Source of the DNA: Actinotignum schaalii_C
GTDB lineage: Bacteria > Actinomycetota > Actinomycetes > Actinomycetales > Actinomycetaceae
Reading direction: 5' to 3'
Assembly: GCF_034119425.1 (NCBI RefSeq)
Contig: NZ_JAWUEL010000016.1
Location: 1 to 49,078 of the forward strand
Length of the DNA stretch: 49,078 bases
The first letter of the stretch is position 1, and every line of letters begins with the position of its first letter. The notes beneath the pieces were generated by a model. It did no database searches. It saw only the letters and a program-made list of their open reading frames with translations, and had not been told where the DNA came from. Shown in pieces: positions 25,452 through 33,785 of this stretch. A program made the position numbers and the translations under genes.

Positions 25452-27899
25452 CTAGATGTACTTGCGCAGCCGGGACTTCACCTTGGAGGCCAGCACCTTC
25501 GGGCCGCCGGTGCGCAGGTAATCCACCACGAGTTTGAGATCACGCACCGGGTTGAAACCCGGGTCGATAAAGCCAAGCATCGTTCCGGGTACATCGTCGC
25601 CGGTGCGGAAAGCCAGATCAGCGGCCCGGCGCGGCTGCCGGCAGAACTCCAGCAGCGGGGCGAGCGCCCGATCCCAGTGGAATTGCTGGGCGAAACCGGC
25701 AATATTCGCACGCGCGCGGGCCGCTGCGGCGTCGTCGTATAGCAGTGTTTCAAGCGCTGCGGCCAGGGCCTCCACATCGCGCGGGGGCACCGCAATGCCG
25801 ATACCTTCGCTATCGAGGGCATTCCCGAAAGAATCCCCGCTGGTCGCCACGATCGGCAGTCCCGCCCATAGGTAATCGAGGATACGGGTGCGGAAAGAGA
25901 ATTGGGTTTCCACGTGCTCGAAATGGGTGGAGACCCCCACGTTTGCGTCCAGCAGGTAGTTCTGGCGTTCGTGGTAGGGAACCCAGTCGTGGTTGAAGAA
26001 AACGTGGGTATTCATCAGGCCTAGCTCATCGGCCAACGCCACCGCTTCGGAGGCCACTCGCATGGCCGGCACCCCGGGATTGGGGTGTTTCATACCTAAG
26101 AAATAGAGCCGCACATCCGGGTGGGTGCGGGAAAGCTGGGCGACCGCGCGGATGAGGGAGAGCGGGTCGAACCAGTTGTAGACCCCGCCGCCCCACAGGA
26201 TGACCTTGTCATCCATGCCGATACCGGGAACCTTCCCGCGGATGGCGTGTTCGGTTTGCCGGGGTGCTTCTTCACCCAGACCGAAAGGCGCAATATCGAC
26301 GAGACTGCGCACATCCGCGTCGTCGGGCAAAACATTACGGTTGATGCGGCCCATGCTCGCCAGTTGCCCGAGCCAGAAGTTGCGCTGTTTATCCGAGGCA
26401 CACAGGAATTTATCGGCGCGGGCCAGCTGCCGGTTGAGTACGCCGGTTACCCCGGTAATGGAGCGTTCGCGGCCCTCCGGGCCCTGGTCGCGGGCCTGTT
26501 CGAGCTGCTCGAGGTGCATGGGATCGTAGATATCGGCCACGATGATCTTTTCCGAGCTCATGAGCCACGGGGCGCTTTCCAGTAGGAAACCCTGGAAGAT
26601 AATGACATCCGCCCAGTCGGTGCAGGCGCGCAGGGTATCGGTATCGCCATTGTGGATCTCGAAAGCTTGGGGTGCGACCTTTCCCACGCCGGCCGTGGAA
26701 CACAACCGCACCGGGTGCTCGAGTGCCAGGCGAGTGCACATTTCCCAGGCGCGGATGGCCGGCCCGGCCATTTTCTCCCCGATGGGTTCACCGGTTACCA
26801 CCAGCACCTTCGCCTGCCCGGAAAAACGCTTCGCGATCCCGAAGAAACGCGCCAGCACCTCGTGGAGGTCCAGGTAACGCGGCAGCGGATAGGCCGGCTC
26901 CATGGCATTACGCATGAGGGTAATAATCTCCGCATCGGACTTCTGGCGCCCGGCCTGGATTTCCCGGCGCGATTCCACGAGGGAAGGCAAAATATCGCGG
27001 AAATACGAGACCGCGTAGGGCGCGGTGGCCGCCATTTTCGTAATGGTGCCCTCAGCTGCGCGGTAAGAATCGGGGCCGCGGCGCTCCTCCACCTCGCTGC
27101 GTTCCGCGCTGCGCTCCAGGGCGAAAGCAAGGGCGGGAGCGAAAACAGTGCGGAGCAGATCATCGCCGAGATTCTTGTACAGGCAAGCCAGCGCATTGCG
27201 TTCCAGGAAGTACGTTTCCCGGAAATTCCCGAACTTCTTCATGGTGACGTGGTGGCGGTGGTAGGCCACCGACTCGGGCACGTAGCGCACATCGTATCCG
27301 GCGAGGTTGGCGCGCCAGCCGAAATCGGCATCCTCGTAGAACATGAAGTAGCGGTCATCGAAACCGCCCAGTTCCTCAAAAACGCGGCGCGGCACAAACA
27401 TCGCGGCCCCGGTGGGGAAGAGCACATTCTTCGGGGTATCCCAGGCGCCGGTATCTTCACGCTCTGCCTCGCGCTTGTAGCCCATCCCGAACCACGTCAT
27501 CGAGGAATCGACGAAATCGATTCTGTCGCCCTCCCAGGTGAGCACCTTGGAGGCCACGCAGCCCACCTTCGGGTCCGCCGCAATCGCCTCCACCGCGGCA
27601 CGAATCCACTTCTTACCGGGCCGGGCATCATTATTGAGGAAAGCTACGATATCCCCGCGGGAATGCTCCACCCCAAAATTACAGCCCCCGGTGAAGCCCA
27701 GGTTGGCACCCGATTGCAGGACCTGGCAGTCAGGCAGCTCGGCGCGCAGGCGCTCGAAAGAACCATCCCCGGAATTATTATCGACGACGACGATCTCCAG
27801 ATCCTGCGCCGGCCAATCACATTCACGCAGGTAGTGCGCGGCGGCAATCGTATCCTCCGCCCCGCGGAAATTGACAAGAATAACGGAAACAGAGGTCAC
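25452..27899 (-). CDS. Large bifunctional GT2-GT4 glycosyltransferase
   Basis: 815 residues. The N-terminal GT2 domain (about 1-260) has VSVILVNFRGAEDT, VVVDNNSGDGS, NLGFTGGCNFG, FLNNDARPG and GGFDDRYFMFYEDADFGW. A helical connector (260-370) follows. The C-terminal GT4 (GT-B) domain (about 375-760) has KVLVVTGEPIGEKMAGPAIR, IIVADIYDPMHLEQ, FLCASDKQRNFWLG, ILWGGGVYNWFDPLSLI and the nucleotide-sugar-binding region FRTRILDYLWAGLPIVAT. The layout suggests two consecutive additions to a growing chain in the cytoplasm. The GTG start overlaps the stop of the upstream gene (GTGA), so translation is coupled. That upstream gene is a degenerate homologue of this protein. Confidence 0.92.
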   Translation of the reverse strand: MTSVSVILVNFRGAEDTIAAAHYLRECDWPAQDLEIVVVDNNSGDGSFERLRAELPDCQVLQSGANLGFTGGCNFGVEHSRGDIVAFLNNDARPGKKWIRAAVEAIAADPKVGCVASKVLTWEGDRIDFVDSSMTWFGMGYKREAEREDTGAWDTPKNVLFPTGAAMFVPRRVFEELGGFDDRYFMFYEDADFGWRANLAGYDVRYVPESVAYHRHHVTMKKFGNFRETYFLERNALACLYKNLGDDLLRTVFAPALAFALERSAERSEVEERRGPDSYRAAEGTITKMAATAPYAVSYFRDILPSLVESRREIQAGRQKSDAEIITLMRNAMEPAYPLPRYLDLHEVLARFFGIAKRFSGQAKVLVVTGEPIGEKMAGPAIRAWEMCTRLALEHPVRLCSTAGVGKVAPQAFEIHNGDTDTLRACTDWADVIIFQGFLLESAPWLMSSEKIIVADIYDPMHLEQLEQARDQGPEGRERSITGVTGVLNRQLARADKFLCASDKQRNFWLGQLASMGRINRNVLPDDADVRSLVDIAPFGLGEEAPRQTEHAIRGKVPGIGMDDKVILWGGGVYNWFDPLSLIRAVAQLSRTHPDVRLYFLGMKHPNPGVPAMRVASEAVALADELGLMNTHVFFNHDWVPYHERQNYLLDANVGVSTHFEHVETQFSFRTRILDYLWAGLPIVATSGDSFGNALDSEGIGIAVPPRDVEALAAALETLLYDDAAAARARANIAGFAQQFHWDRALAPLLEFCRQPRRAADLAFRTGDDVPGTMLGFIDPGFNPVRDLKLVVDYLRTGGPKVLASKVKSRLRKYI

Positions 27900-29419
27900 T
27901 TGCGTTCTCCCTTGAGAGTGCTGGCCAGGCCGCGCAACGCGCGGCGTAGGTGGGGATGCTTGCGGGCACCGGGCTTGCCGGGCTCCTCGTACAATTGGGT
28001 GGTTTCCACCCGTTCATAGGCGTGGATGGGGGAGCGCAGCGCGGCGAGAGCCGCTGCAATACCGCCGTTTTCCTGAGCGACGAGGCTGGTGAGAGAGTGA
28101 TCGTCGTCGTACGTATTCTGATCCAAGCGATAGTTCCCGGACAGAGCCCCGAGCACAAAATCACGCTGGGCGGTATCCGCGGTAATAACGCGGTCCGCAA
28201 CACTGAGCGTTTCGTTGAGGACGCTAGCGTTCGCGCCCACGCTTTCCGTACCGGTGACCCCCACCCAATCGGTGCGGACCATCGCGGTGAGATTCGCGGT
28301 GGCGACATCGGCAATGACCACCCCGTGGTTCCCGCTCCACGGAACGGCACGGGCCGGAAGATTGAGAATATAGGTCACCGCGATTGTTTCGACGGCGCTG
28401 GCAAGAGTGCGACGGGCCGCTTGGAAGGGCGCGGTGGGATCGGCGCTGCGCTCGCTCAGCTCTTTGCTTTCCGGATCCCACAGGTAGAGCGGTTCGGGAA
28501 TGTCAGCGGCGATCCGGGAGAAACGGGCACGGGCCGCGGTATCGGAACCGGCCACCGCGAAAGCGATACTCGGCTCATGATCGCGGCGGATATCCGCGAA
28601 AGCCGTTTCCAGGAAATCCCGTTCGGAGGTGGGGATCCCGGCGCTAGCCCAGACCCGGTCAAGGAACTCGGCCATATGGGGCAGGCGGCGATCCGGGATA
28701 CGGGCAGCGGCAAGAGCCGCTTCATTCCGGCTTTCTAAGCCGGCCAGGGAGGCGCTCCAGTCGCGTACTACCTGGGCGCCGCTGAAGGTGGTGGAGGGGA
28801 CGTGAAGTAAGGGCTCGGCATCGTTCCCGGGGCGGCGGGCAAGATCCAGGGCGGCGGTATCCACCCCGGAGCTGCGGAGCGGGTGATCGATAAGGGCGGT
28901 GACAAGCGGGGTGAGGAATTCCAGCTGGTAGGCCGGGGAAAGATTCTTCGTGAGGATACGCAGGTACTCCACGGTATCGAGATCGGGGGTTCCGGCTTCG
29001 AGGAGCGCGGTAGTGCGCAGCTCACCGGGTACTCCGGCGGCACTCAGGCGCCACTGGGCATCGACGGCCAGGGCCGGAAGCGAGAAGGCGGTATCGAGGC
29101 CGCCGCACAGGTGGAGCGCCCGCGAATCAAAAGTGTAGACCGGGGCGGGGGCGGCGAGGACACCGCGAGATTCGGATGTGTTCGGTTTGTCAGCAAGCGA
29201 GGCACACCACGCGGTATTGCGCCCCGGGGTGGCAAGGAGCTGAGCGAGAGCTGTTTTTGTAACAGCACCGGGAGTGGTGACCACTGCAGTCACCGTTTCT
29301 CCCGCGGTGAGATCCGCGCGCGGGGCGGGCTGGCCCGCAATGAGCTCCGCAACACGGTAGGGGAGGGCGCGCGCTAAAGCCGGCCCGGCTCCGGCGGGAA
29401 CAAGAACACAAACACTCAT
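27896..29419 (-). CDS. Degenerate GT2-GT4 glycosyltransferase paralogue (pseudoenzyme candidate)
   Basis: 507 residues. No active-site motif is intact, but the order of features mirrors the 815-residue neighbour. LCGGLDTAFSLPALAVDAQW aligns with GGFDDRYFMFYEDADFGW having lost the acidic ED; SLAGLESRNEAALAAARIP aligns with SLVESRREIQAGRQKSD; VVIADVATANLTAM aligns with IIVADIYDPMHLEQ; and ADRVITADTAQRDFVLG aligns with ADKFLCASDKQRNFWLG. The GT2 DXD and most of the C-terminal GT4 sugar-nucleotide half are missing: the protein ends shortly after the last aligned segment. The frame is open with normal codon bias, so it looks like a maintained non-catalytic protein and not a decaying pseudogene. 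Its GTGA overlap with the intact enzyme suggests they form a complex. The alternative is a distinct enzyme with unrecognised chemistry. Confidence 0.75.
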   Translation of the reverse strand: MSVCVLVPAGAGPALARALPYRVAELIAGQPAPRADLTAGETVTAVVTTPGAVTKTALAQLLATPGRNTAWCASLADKPNTSESRGVLAAPAPVYTFDSRALHLCGGLDTAFSLPALAVDAQWRLSAAGVPGELRTTALLEAGTPDLDTVEYLRILTKNLSPAYQLEFLTPLVTALIDHPLRSSGVDTAALDLARRPGNDAEPLLHVPSTTFSGAQVVRDWSASLAGLESRNEAALAAARIPDRRLPHMAEFLDRVWASAGIPTSERDFLETAFADIRRDHEPSIAFAVAGSDTAARARFSRIAADIPEPLYLWDPESKELSERSADPTAPFQAARRTLASAVETIAVTYILNLPARAVPWSGNHGVVIADVATANLTAMVRTDWVGVTGTESVGANASVLNETLSVADRVITADTAQRDFVLGALSGNYRLDQNTYDDDHSLTSLVAQENGGIAAALAALRSPIHAYERVETTQLYEEPGKPGARKHPHLRRALRGLASTLKGERK

Positions 29420-29647
29420 GACTGCCTATCATCCTCCGCGGGGCGGCAAGCGCGGCTCGCGTAGCCGCGGCGGCTCCCGGGTGAAACTTACTTTCTCTAT
29501 CGTACAAGGCGACGCGAGGTGGCGCTGACATCACGGGGCTGCGCGCGGCTCGGCCCGCAGCTGGGTAATATGAGACAGATAGGTGCATACGCGCGGCTCA
29601 CCCGGGTGGGTAGTGAAGGGCGCGAATGCCGGCAGGAAAGGTCGGGT

Positions 29648-30574
29648 ATGGCAGCAGAGCGCGAACGCGAGGTGAGCCCCGAAGCAGAAGCACGCTTCGA
29701 GAAACTCGTCGGCCAGGATCTCACGCGCGTGGCTATTGACACCGGGTTCTTCAGCGGATGGCGGGCGTCCGTCCGCGATATTTTCGACCATCGCCACCTC
29801 TTGGGCCTGCTCACCCGGCGTGAACTCAAGGCACGCTACAAGGATTCGGTGCTCGGGTACGTCTGGACCCTGGTCCGGCCCCTAATTAATCTGCTCATCT
29901 ACTACTTCGCTATCGGCAAGGTTCTCGGAGCGGAACGTGCCATTCCTGATTTTGCTATTTACGTTTTCGCGGGCCTGACCGCCTGGGGGCTTTTTTCCCA
30001 GATCGTGGCGGCTTCCACCGGCGCGATCGTAAGTAATTCCGGGATTGTCAAAAAGGTGTATCTGCCGCGCGAAATCTTCCCACTCTCTGCGGCTGGCGCT
30101 GCCTTTGTGGACTTCCTCTCCCAGCTGGCCATTTTGGTATGCGGAGCCCTCATTATTCGCGGGGTGCCGTGGGGGAGTGCCATCATCTACTTCCCGCTCT
30201 CCCTGGCCGTGGTGGTGGTGTGGGCGGTGGCCTTCGGGCTGTTTCTCTCCGCAGCGAATGTGTACCTGCGGGATGTGCAATACCTCGTGGAAGTTATTCT
30301 CCTCATCGGTTTCTGGCTCACCCCCTCTGTCTATTCTTTCGCGATGATTGCCGGAGCCGCCCCCAGCTGGATGATTAACCTTTATCTCCTCAACCCCACC
30401 TCGGTGGCGGTTATGGGCTTCCAGCATTCCTTCTGGGCGGCCGGGCAGGATGCCCTGTTGCCCTCCCATCTCCTCACCCGCCTAGGAATTTTCCTTATCA
30501 TTGGGCTGGTGTTGCTCTGGCTCGCACAGCGCTACTTCGCCCGCATGCAACGCAATTTCGCGCAGGAACTCTAA
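29648..30574 (+). CDS. ABC-2 type polysaccharide exporter permease (Wzm-like)
   Basis: 308 residues from the ATG at 29648, which has AGGAAAGG at 6 nt; the open frame starts at 29519 without a ribosome site. The cytoplasmic N-terminus contains LLGLLTRRELKARYKDSVLG, the amphipathic interface helix typical of Wzm/TagG, followed by six membrane helices. The family segment NVYLRDVQYLVEVIL and final QRYFARMQRNFAQEL are present. It forms the channel that exports a lipid-linked, fully polymerised glycan. The ATPase gene follows after 24 nt, and a GT-C-like gene comes next, so these three form one operon. Upstream (228 bp) lies the divergent degenerate GT gene; TAATAT at 29566-29571 is a candidate -10 box. 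Confidence 0.94.
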   Translation: MAAEREREVSPEAEARFEKLVGQDLTRVAIDTGFFSGWRASVRDIFDHRHLLGLLTRRELKARYKDSVLGYVWTLVRPLINLLIYYFAIGKVLGAERAIPDFAIYVFAGLTAWGLFSQIVAASTGAIVSNSGIVKKVYLPREIFPLSAAGAAFVDFLSQLAILVCGALIIRGVPWGSAIIYFPLSLAVVVVWAVAFGLFLSAANVYLRDVQYLVEVILLIGFWLTPSVYSFAMIAGAAPSWMINLYLLNPTSVAVMGFQHSFWAAGQDALLPSHLLTRLGIFLIIGLVLLWLAQRYFARMQRNFAQEL

Positions 30575-30598
30575 AGGAAAGGCGGGTCAAGGATTCTC

Positions 30599-31849
30599 AT
30601 GTCGCGTCCCGACGTCATTCAAGTTGACGGAGTTTCGAAGAAATTCATCGTCCACAAAGATAAATCCCTCAAGGAACGCCTGGTCAATGCGGCGCGTTCG
30701 CGTACCCACGCGGAAGAATACTGGGCGCTCAAGAATGTTTCCTTCAGTGTGGCCGCTGGGGAATCAGTGGGTCTGGTGGGTGCGAACGGTTCGGGTAAAT
30801 CCACCCTCCTCAAGGTGATCGGTGGGATCCTTACCCCCGATGCCGGGCAGGTCCGCACCCGCGGGCGCATGGCGGCTCTCCTCGAATTGGGGGCCGGTTT
30901 CCACCCGGACCTCACCGGTATGGAAAATATTTATCTCAACGCTTCTATCCTGGGCCTATCCGAAGCGGAAATCGACGCTCAACTCGATTCCATTATTGAG
31001 TTTTCCGGCATCCGGGATTTCATCCACACCCAGGTGAAGTTCTATTCCTCCGGGATGTACGTACGTTTGGCTTTCGCGGTGGCGGTGCATTCCGACCCGG
31101 ATATCCTCCTCGTGGACGAAGTCCTCGCGGTGGGTGACGAACCTTTCCAAAAGAAATGCATGGAGAAAATTCGCCAATTCCAGCGCGAAGGGCGCTCTAT
31201 TATTCTGGTGTCGCATTCCGCGGCGCAGGTGATCGAGGTGTGTGATCGCGCCGTCGTTCTGGATAAAGGTGCCATGGTCATGGTGGGGGATGTGCGCGAT
31301 GCGATGTCCCGCCTCCACCAGGGCTACCAGGAACAAATGCTCGCCGAACTCGCGGAAAAGAACGGTGGGGTCCTCACCGCGGTGGATAGCCACCCGTGCA
31401 GTATTGACAACGCCGCGATTGTGGACGGGGTGCGTACCTCGGACGACGGGCTTTTCGTGCATATTTCCGGGGATACCATGCGTATTGCCTTCGATCTGGT
31501 GGCCCACGAGCCCATGCGCGATTACGGCGTGGTGGTGGAAATCACCACCATGAATGAGGGTACCCCGGTTTTCGGGATGTCCAGCCGTCGCCTCCAACTT
31601 CCCCTCCCCGCGGTGGATAGCGGCCACGCCACGATCATGGTGGTTCTCCCCGACCTGCATATTGGCGAGGGAGACTACATCGTCAATCTCGCGATTCTCA
31701 ACAGCGCGGATATTGAAATTGAGCGGCGTAATAGCGTCGCGCTCTTTACCACCAAATCCGATGGGATGACCACGGGATTCGTCAAGACCTTCCCCGAAGT
31801 CTATGTTCATAATGTTAAGATCGAGGCGGGGAGCGGAACCCAGCAATAA
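30599..31849 (+). CDS. ABC exporter ATPase with C-terminal carbohydrate-binding-like domain (Wzt-like)
   Basis: 416 residues. Nucleotide-binding domain about 1-245: Walker A GANGSGKST, Q-loop region, signature YSSGMYVRLAFA, Walker B ILLVDEVLAVGD and H-loop VSHSA. The region about 280-416 is beta-rich and matches the extra Wzt-C domain, which in O-antigen ATPases recognises the terminus of the finished polymer. Its presence implies that export depends on a capped or specific glycan end. It pairs with the permease just upstream. Good AAGGA ribosome site at 5 nt. No capping methyltransferase or kinase is seen nearby, so what is recognised is open. Confidence 0.94.
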   Translation: MSRPDVIQVDGVSKKFIVHKDKSLKERLVNAARSRTHAEEYWALKNVSFSVAAGESVGLVGANGSGKSTLLKVIGGILTPDAGQVRTRGRMAALLELGAGFHPDLTGMENIYLNASILGLSEAEIDAQLDSIIEFSGIRDFIHTQVKFYSSGMYVRLAFAVAVHSDPDILLVDEVLAVGDEPFQKKCMEKIRQFQREGRSIILVSHSAAQVIEVCDRAVVLDKGAMVMVGDVRDAMSRLHQGYQEQMLAELAEKNGGVLTAVDSHPCSIDNAAIVDGVRTSDDGLFVHISGDTMRIAFDLVAHEPMRDYGVVVEITTMNEGTPVFGMSSRRLQLPLPAVDSGHATIMVVLPDLHIGEGDYIVNLAILNSADIEIERRNSVALFTTKSDGMTTGFVKTFPEVYVHNVKIEAGSGTQQ

Positions 31850-31894
31850 TACCGTTCGCGGCCACCACCGCTCCCGCGGATAGAGGGGAACCAC

Positions 31895-33733
31895 GTGCCA
31901 GTTATCGATGCCCACCCACGCAGAGCTCCGCTCCGGTGGCGTACCCGCGGCTTAGCGGCCCTGGGCTCCCTCCTCTACTCCATCGCACTGTCCTTTATTT
32001 ACGGCGTGAACGCGTGGGCCATCGGTCCGGTGCATGCCTGGGTGGCCGACCTCGGGCGGCTGCAATGCGGAACTGAGTTTCCGCGCCTGTACCTGCAAGA
32101 AGGCCGCTGTCCGATCATCGGTTTCCCGGAGGGGACCGCCACGGTCAACGGCGGTGTTTTTAGCCGCGCGGCTACTTTCTTTGCATTAATATTTCCTGGC
32201 GACGCCGCAGCAGCGCTCTCTGCGTGGTATTTCATCTGGATCGTCCTGGCACTTGTGGGCGCGTACGGACTGTTCTACTGGCTCACCTCGCACCGCCTGA
32301 TTGCCGGGATTGCGGCTGCGGTGTGGATGATCAACCCTTCCGTTATTGGCATGGGTAATTTTGGTACGACTTTCTGGGGTGCGCTACTCCTACCCGCCAC
32401 TATCTACGTGGGCGTGGTGCTGCTGCGGTTCTGGCTGCGGCCACCCTGGTGGCGCCGGCTTCTCGCTTTGGCTGGCTGGTGCGGGGTTCTCACCTGGGCT
32501 GTTTTCCTTGATGGTTATTCTTTCGTCATGCTCGGTTTCACCGCCGGGGTGGTGGTTATTGTGTTACCGCTGCTGCGGGGGCGCAGCGGCCTGCGGGATG
32601 CCGGTTTGGGCTTTGCTTATATGGCGGTGGCGAGTGTTGTGGCTTTGCTGCTTTATTACCGCAGTGCGGGCGGTGCGCTGGCCGGTATGGGCACCGGCGA
32701 AGATTTCTTCCGTTCCATGGGCGTGGATGTAGCTACCACGATTATCCCCACCTCGAGCGTGTGGTGGGCCGATCTCCTCGGAGTCGGGCTGGATGCCGAT
32801 CTGCTATGGGGAGACGGCACGAATGTACGCTGGAATTACATCGGTATTACGGCTTTGGTGCTGCTCGTTTGCGTGCTGGTATGGGCGCGCGGGTCACGCC
32901 GCTACGTGCTGCTCTGGACCTTTGTGGCACTGGTGGCCTTTGTTATTGCCTTGGGGCCCTCGCTGAAATGGTGGGAAATCCGCGGTCCCTTGACGCCGCC
33001 GATTCAGGTGACTGATTATCTTATGCCCCGCTCGGAGGCCTTGTGGACCTTCCCGTGGGCATCGCTCTACGAGGAGCTTCCCGGCCTTGATCTTATGCGG
33101 GCTATCTACCGCTGGATGCTGGTGGTTCGCCTGGCCCTGCTCGCGGCGCTCGCGAGCGGCATCAGCGCGCTGGTGCGCCGGGAAGCGCGAGGCAGCTGGC
33201 GGCGGGTGGCCTGCGGAATCGTGGCTGCGCTGGCGGTGCTGGCTTCCGCCCCGAACCTCGCGGGCTTGGCGGTAGGCTCCAGCGACCGGGCCGCCCATCT
33301 TGAGGCACTTATCGGTGAGATTCCAGAAAAACTTGATGCTGCCTTGCCGGACGATGCCGTGGTGGCTTTCAGTTCCCCGGTCTCGGGCGGTAATGATTTT
33401 CTGGCCGGGGTGATCGCGAGCGAATCTGACTTGGTCCTCTACAACACTTTCGGTGATAAAGACGTGGCCCGGGCTCGGGAAAACTGGACCCCGGAAATGC
33501 AGGACGTGATCGGCTCACACGCGAACTTTGGGCATTCGGTGTGGCAGGTGCTCTATACCGGGCAGGTGCAAGCGGTGGTCATCCCGAATTTTGATTTCCG
33601 CTGGGGAATCGAACAGGGATCCACGGATGCTTTCGCCGCGGAAGCGCAGGCGCTGCGTGAGCAGATTGCTTCCGACCCGCGCCTGCGGATAGAGCCTCAC
33701 GCGGACTTCACCATCGTCACGCTGGCGGAATAG
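31895..33733 (+). CDS. Large GT-C-like polytopic membrane protein
   Basis: 612 residues from a GTG with GAGGGGAA ahead. About 11-12 membrane helices with external loops, then a soluble C-terminal part (about 465-612) predicted outside. The first external loop contains WVADLGRLQCG with an acidic residue, and two Cys residues (LQCG, GRCPI) could form a disulfide there. It resembles uncharacterised actinobacterial membrane glycosyltransferases with YfhO-like organisation, and differs from the DUF2142 proteins at 39151-45755. It is the third gene of the exporter operon (gap 45 bp), so it may modify the polymer during or after export. Function inferred from topology and context only. Confidence 0.72.
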   Translation: MPVIDAHPRRAPLRWRTRGLAALGSLLYSIALSFIYGVNAWAIGPVHAWVADLGRLQCGTEFPRLYLQEGRCPIIGFPEGTATVNGGVFSRAATFFALIFPGDAAAALSAWYFIWIVLALVGAYGLFYWLTSHRLIAGIAAAVWMINPSVIGMGNFGTTFWGALLLPATIYVGVVLLRFWLRPPWWRRLLALAGWCGVLTWAVFLDGYSFVMLGFTAGVVVIVLPLLRGRSGLRDAGLGFAYMAVASVVALLLYYRSAGGALAGMGTGEDFFRSMGVDVATTIIPTSSVWWADLLGVGLDADLLWGDGTNVRWNYIGITALVLLVCVLVWARGSRRYVLLWTFVALVAFVIALGPSLKWWEIRGPLTPPIQVTDYLMPRSEALWTFPWASLYEELPGLDLMRAIYRWMLVVRLALLAALASGISALVRREARGSWRRVACGIVAALAVLASAPNLAGLAVGSSDRAAHLEALIGEIPEKLDAALPDDAVVAFSSPVSGGNDFLAGVIASESDLVLYNTFGDKDVARARENWTPEMQDVIGSHANFGHSVWQVLYTGQVQAVVIPNFDFRWGIEQGSTDAFAAEAQALREQIASDPRLRIEPHADFTIVTLAE

Positions 33734-33737
33734 CTCA

Positions 33738-33768
33738 CTGGCGCACCAGCAGCAGGCCGGTGTGCCAG
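33738..33768. terminator. Bidirectional hairpin
   Basis: CTGGCGCACC (33738-33747) pairs with GGTGTGCCAG (33759-33768), 10 bp including one G-U, loop 11 nt, between convergent stop codons. Confidence 0.65.
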
Positions 33769-33785
33769 TTGAACCAGCGGCACGA

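Noticed and set aside
26652..28019. 455-codon plus-strand open frame over the GT2-GT4 gene
   Set aside because: Shadow frame; His/Gly-rich translation without family features.
27896..29419. Idea that the 507-residue protein is a frameshifted remnant of a full GT2-GT4 gene
   Set aside because: The missing C-terminal half is not found in another frame nearby; the next gene is a complete paralogue, and the reading frame is clean to the GTGA overlap.
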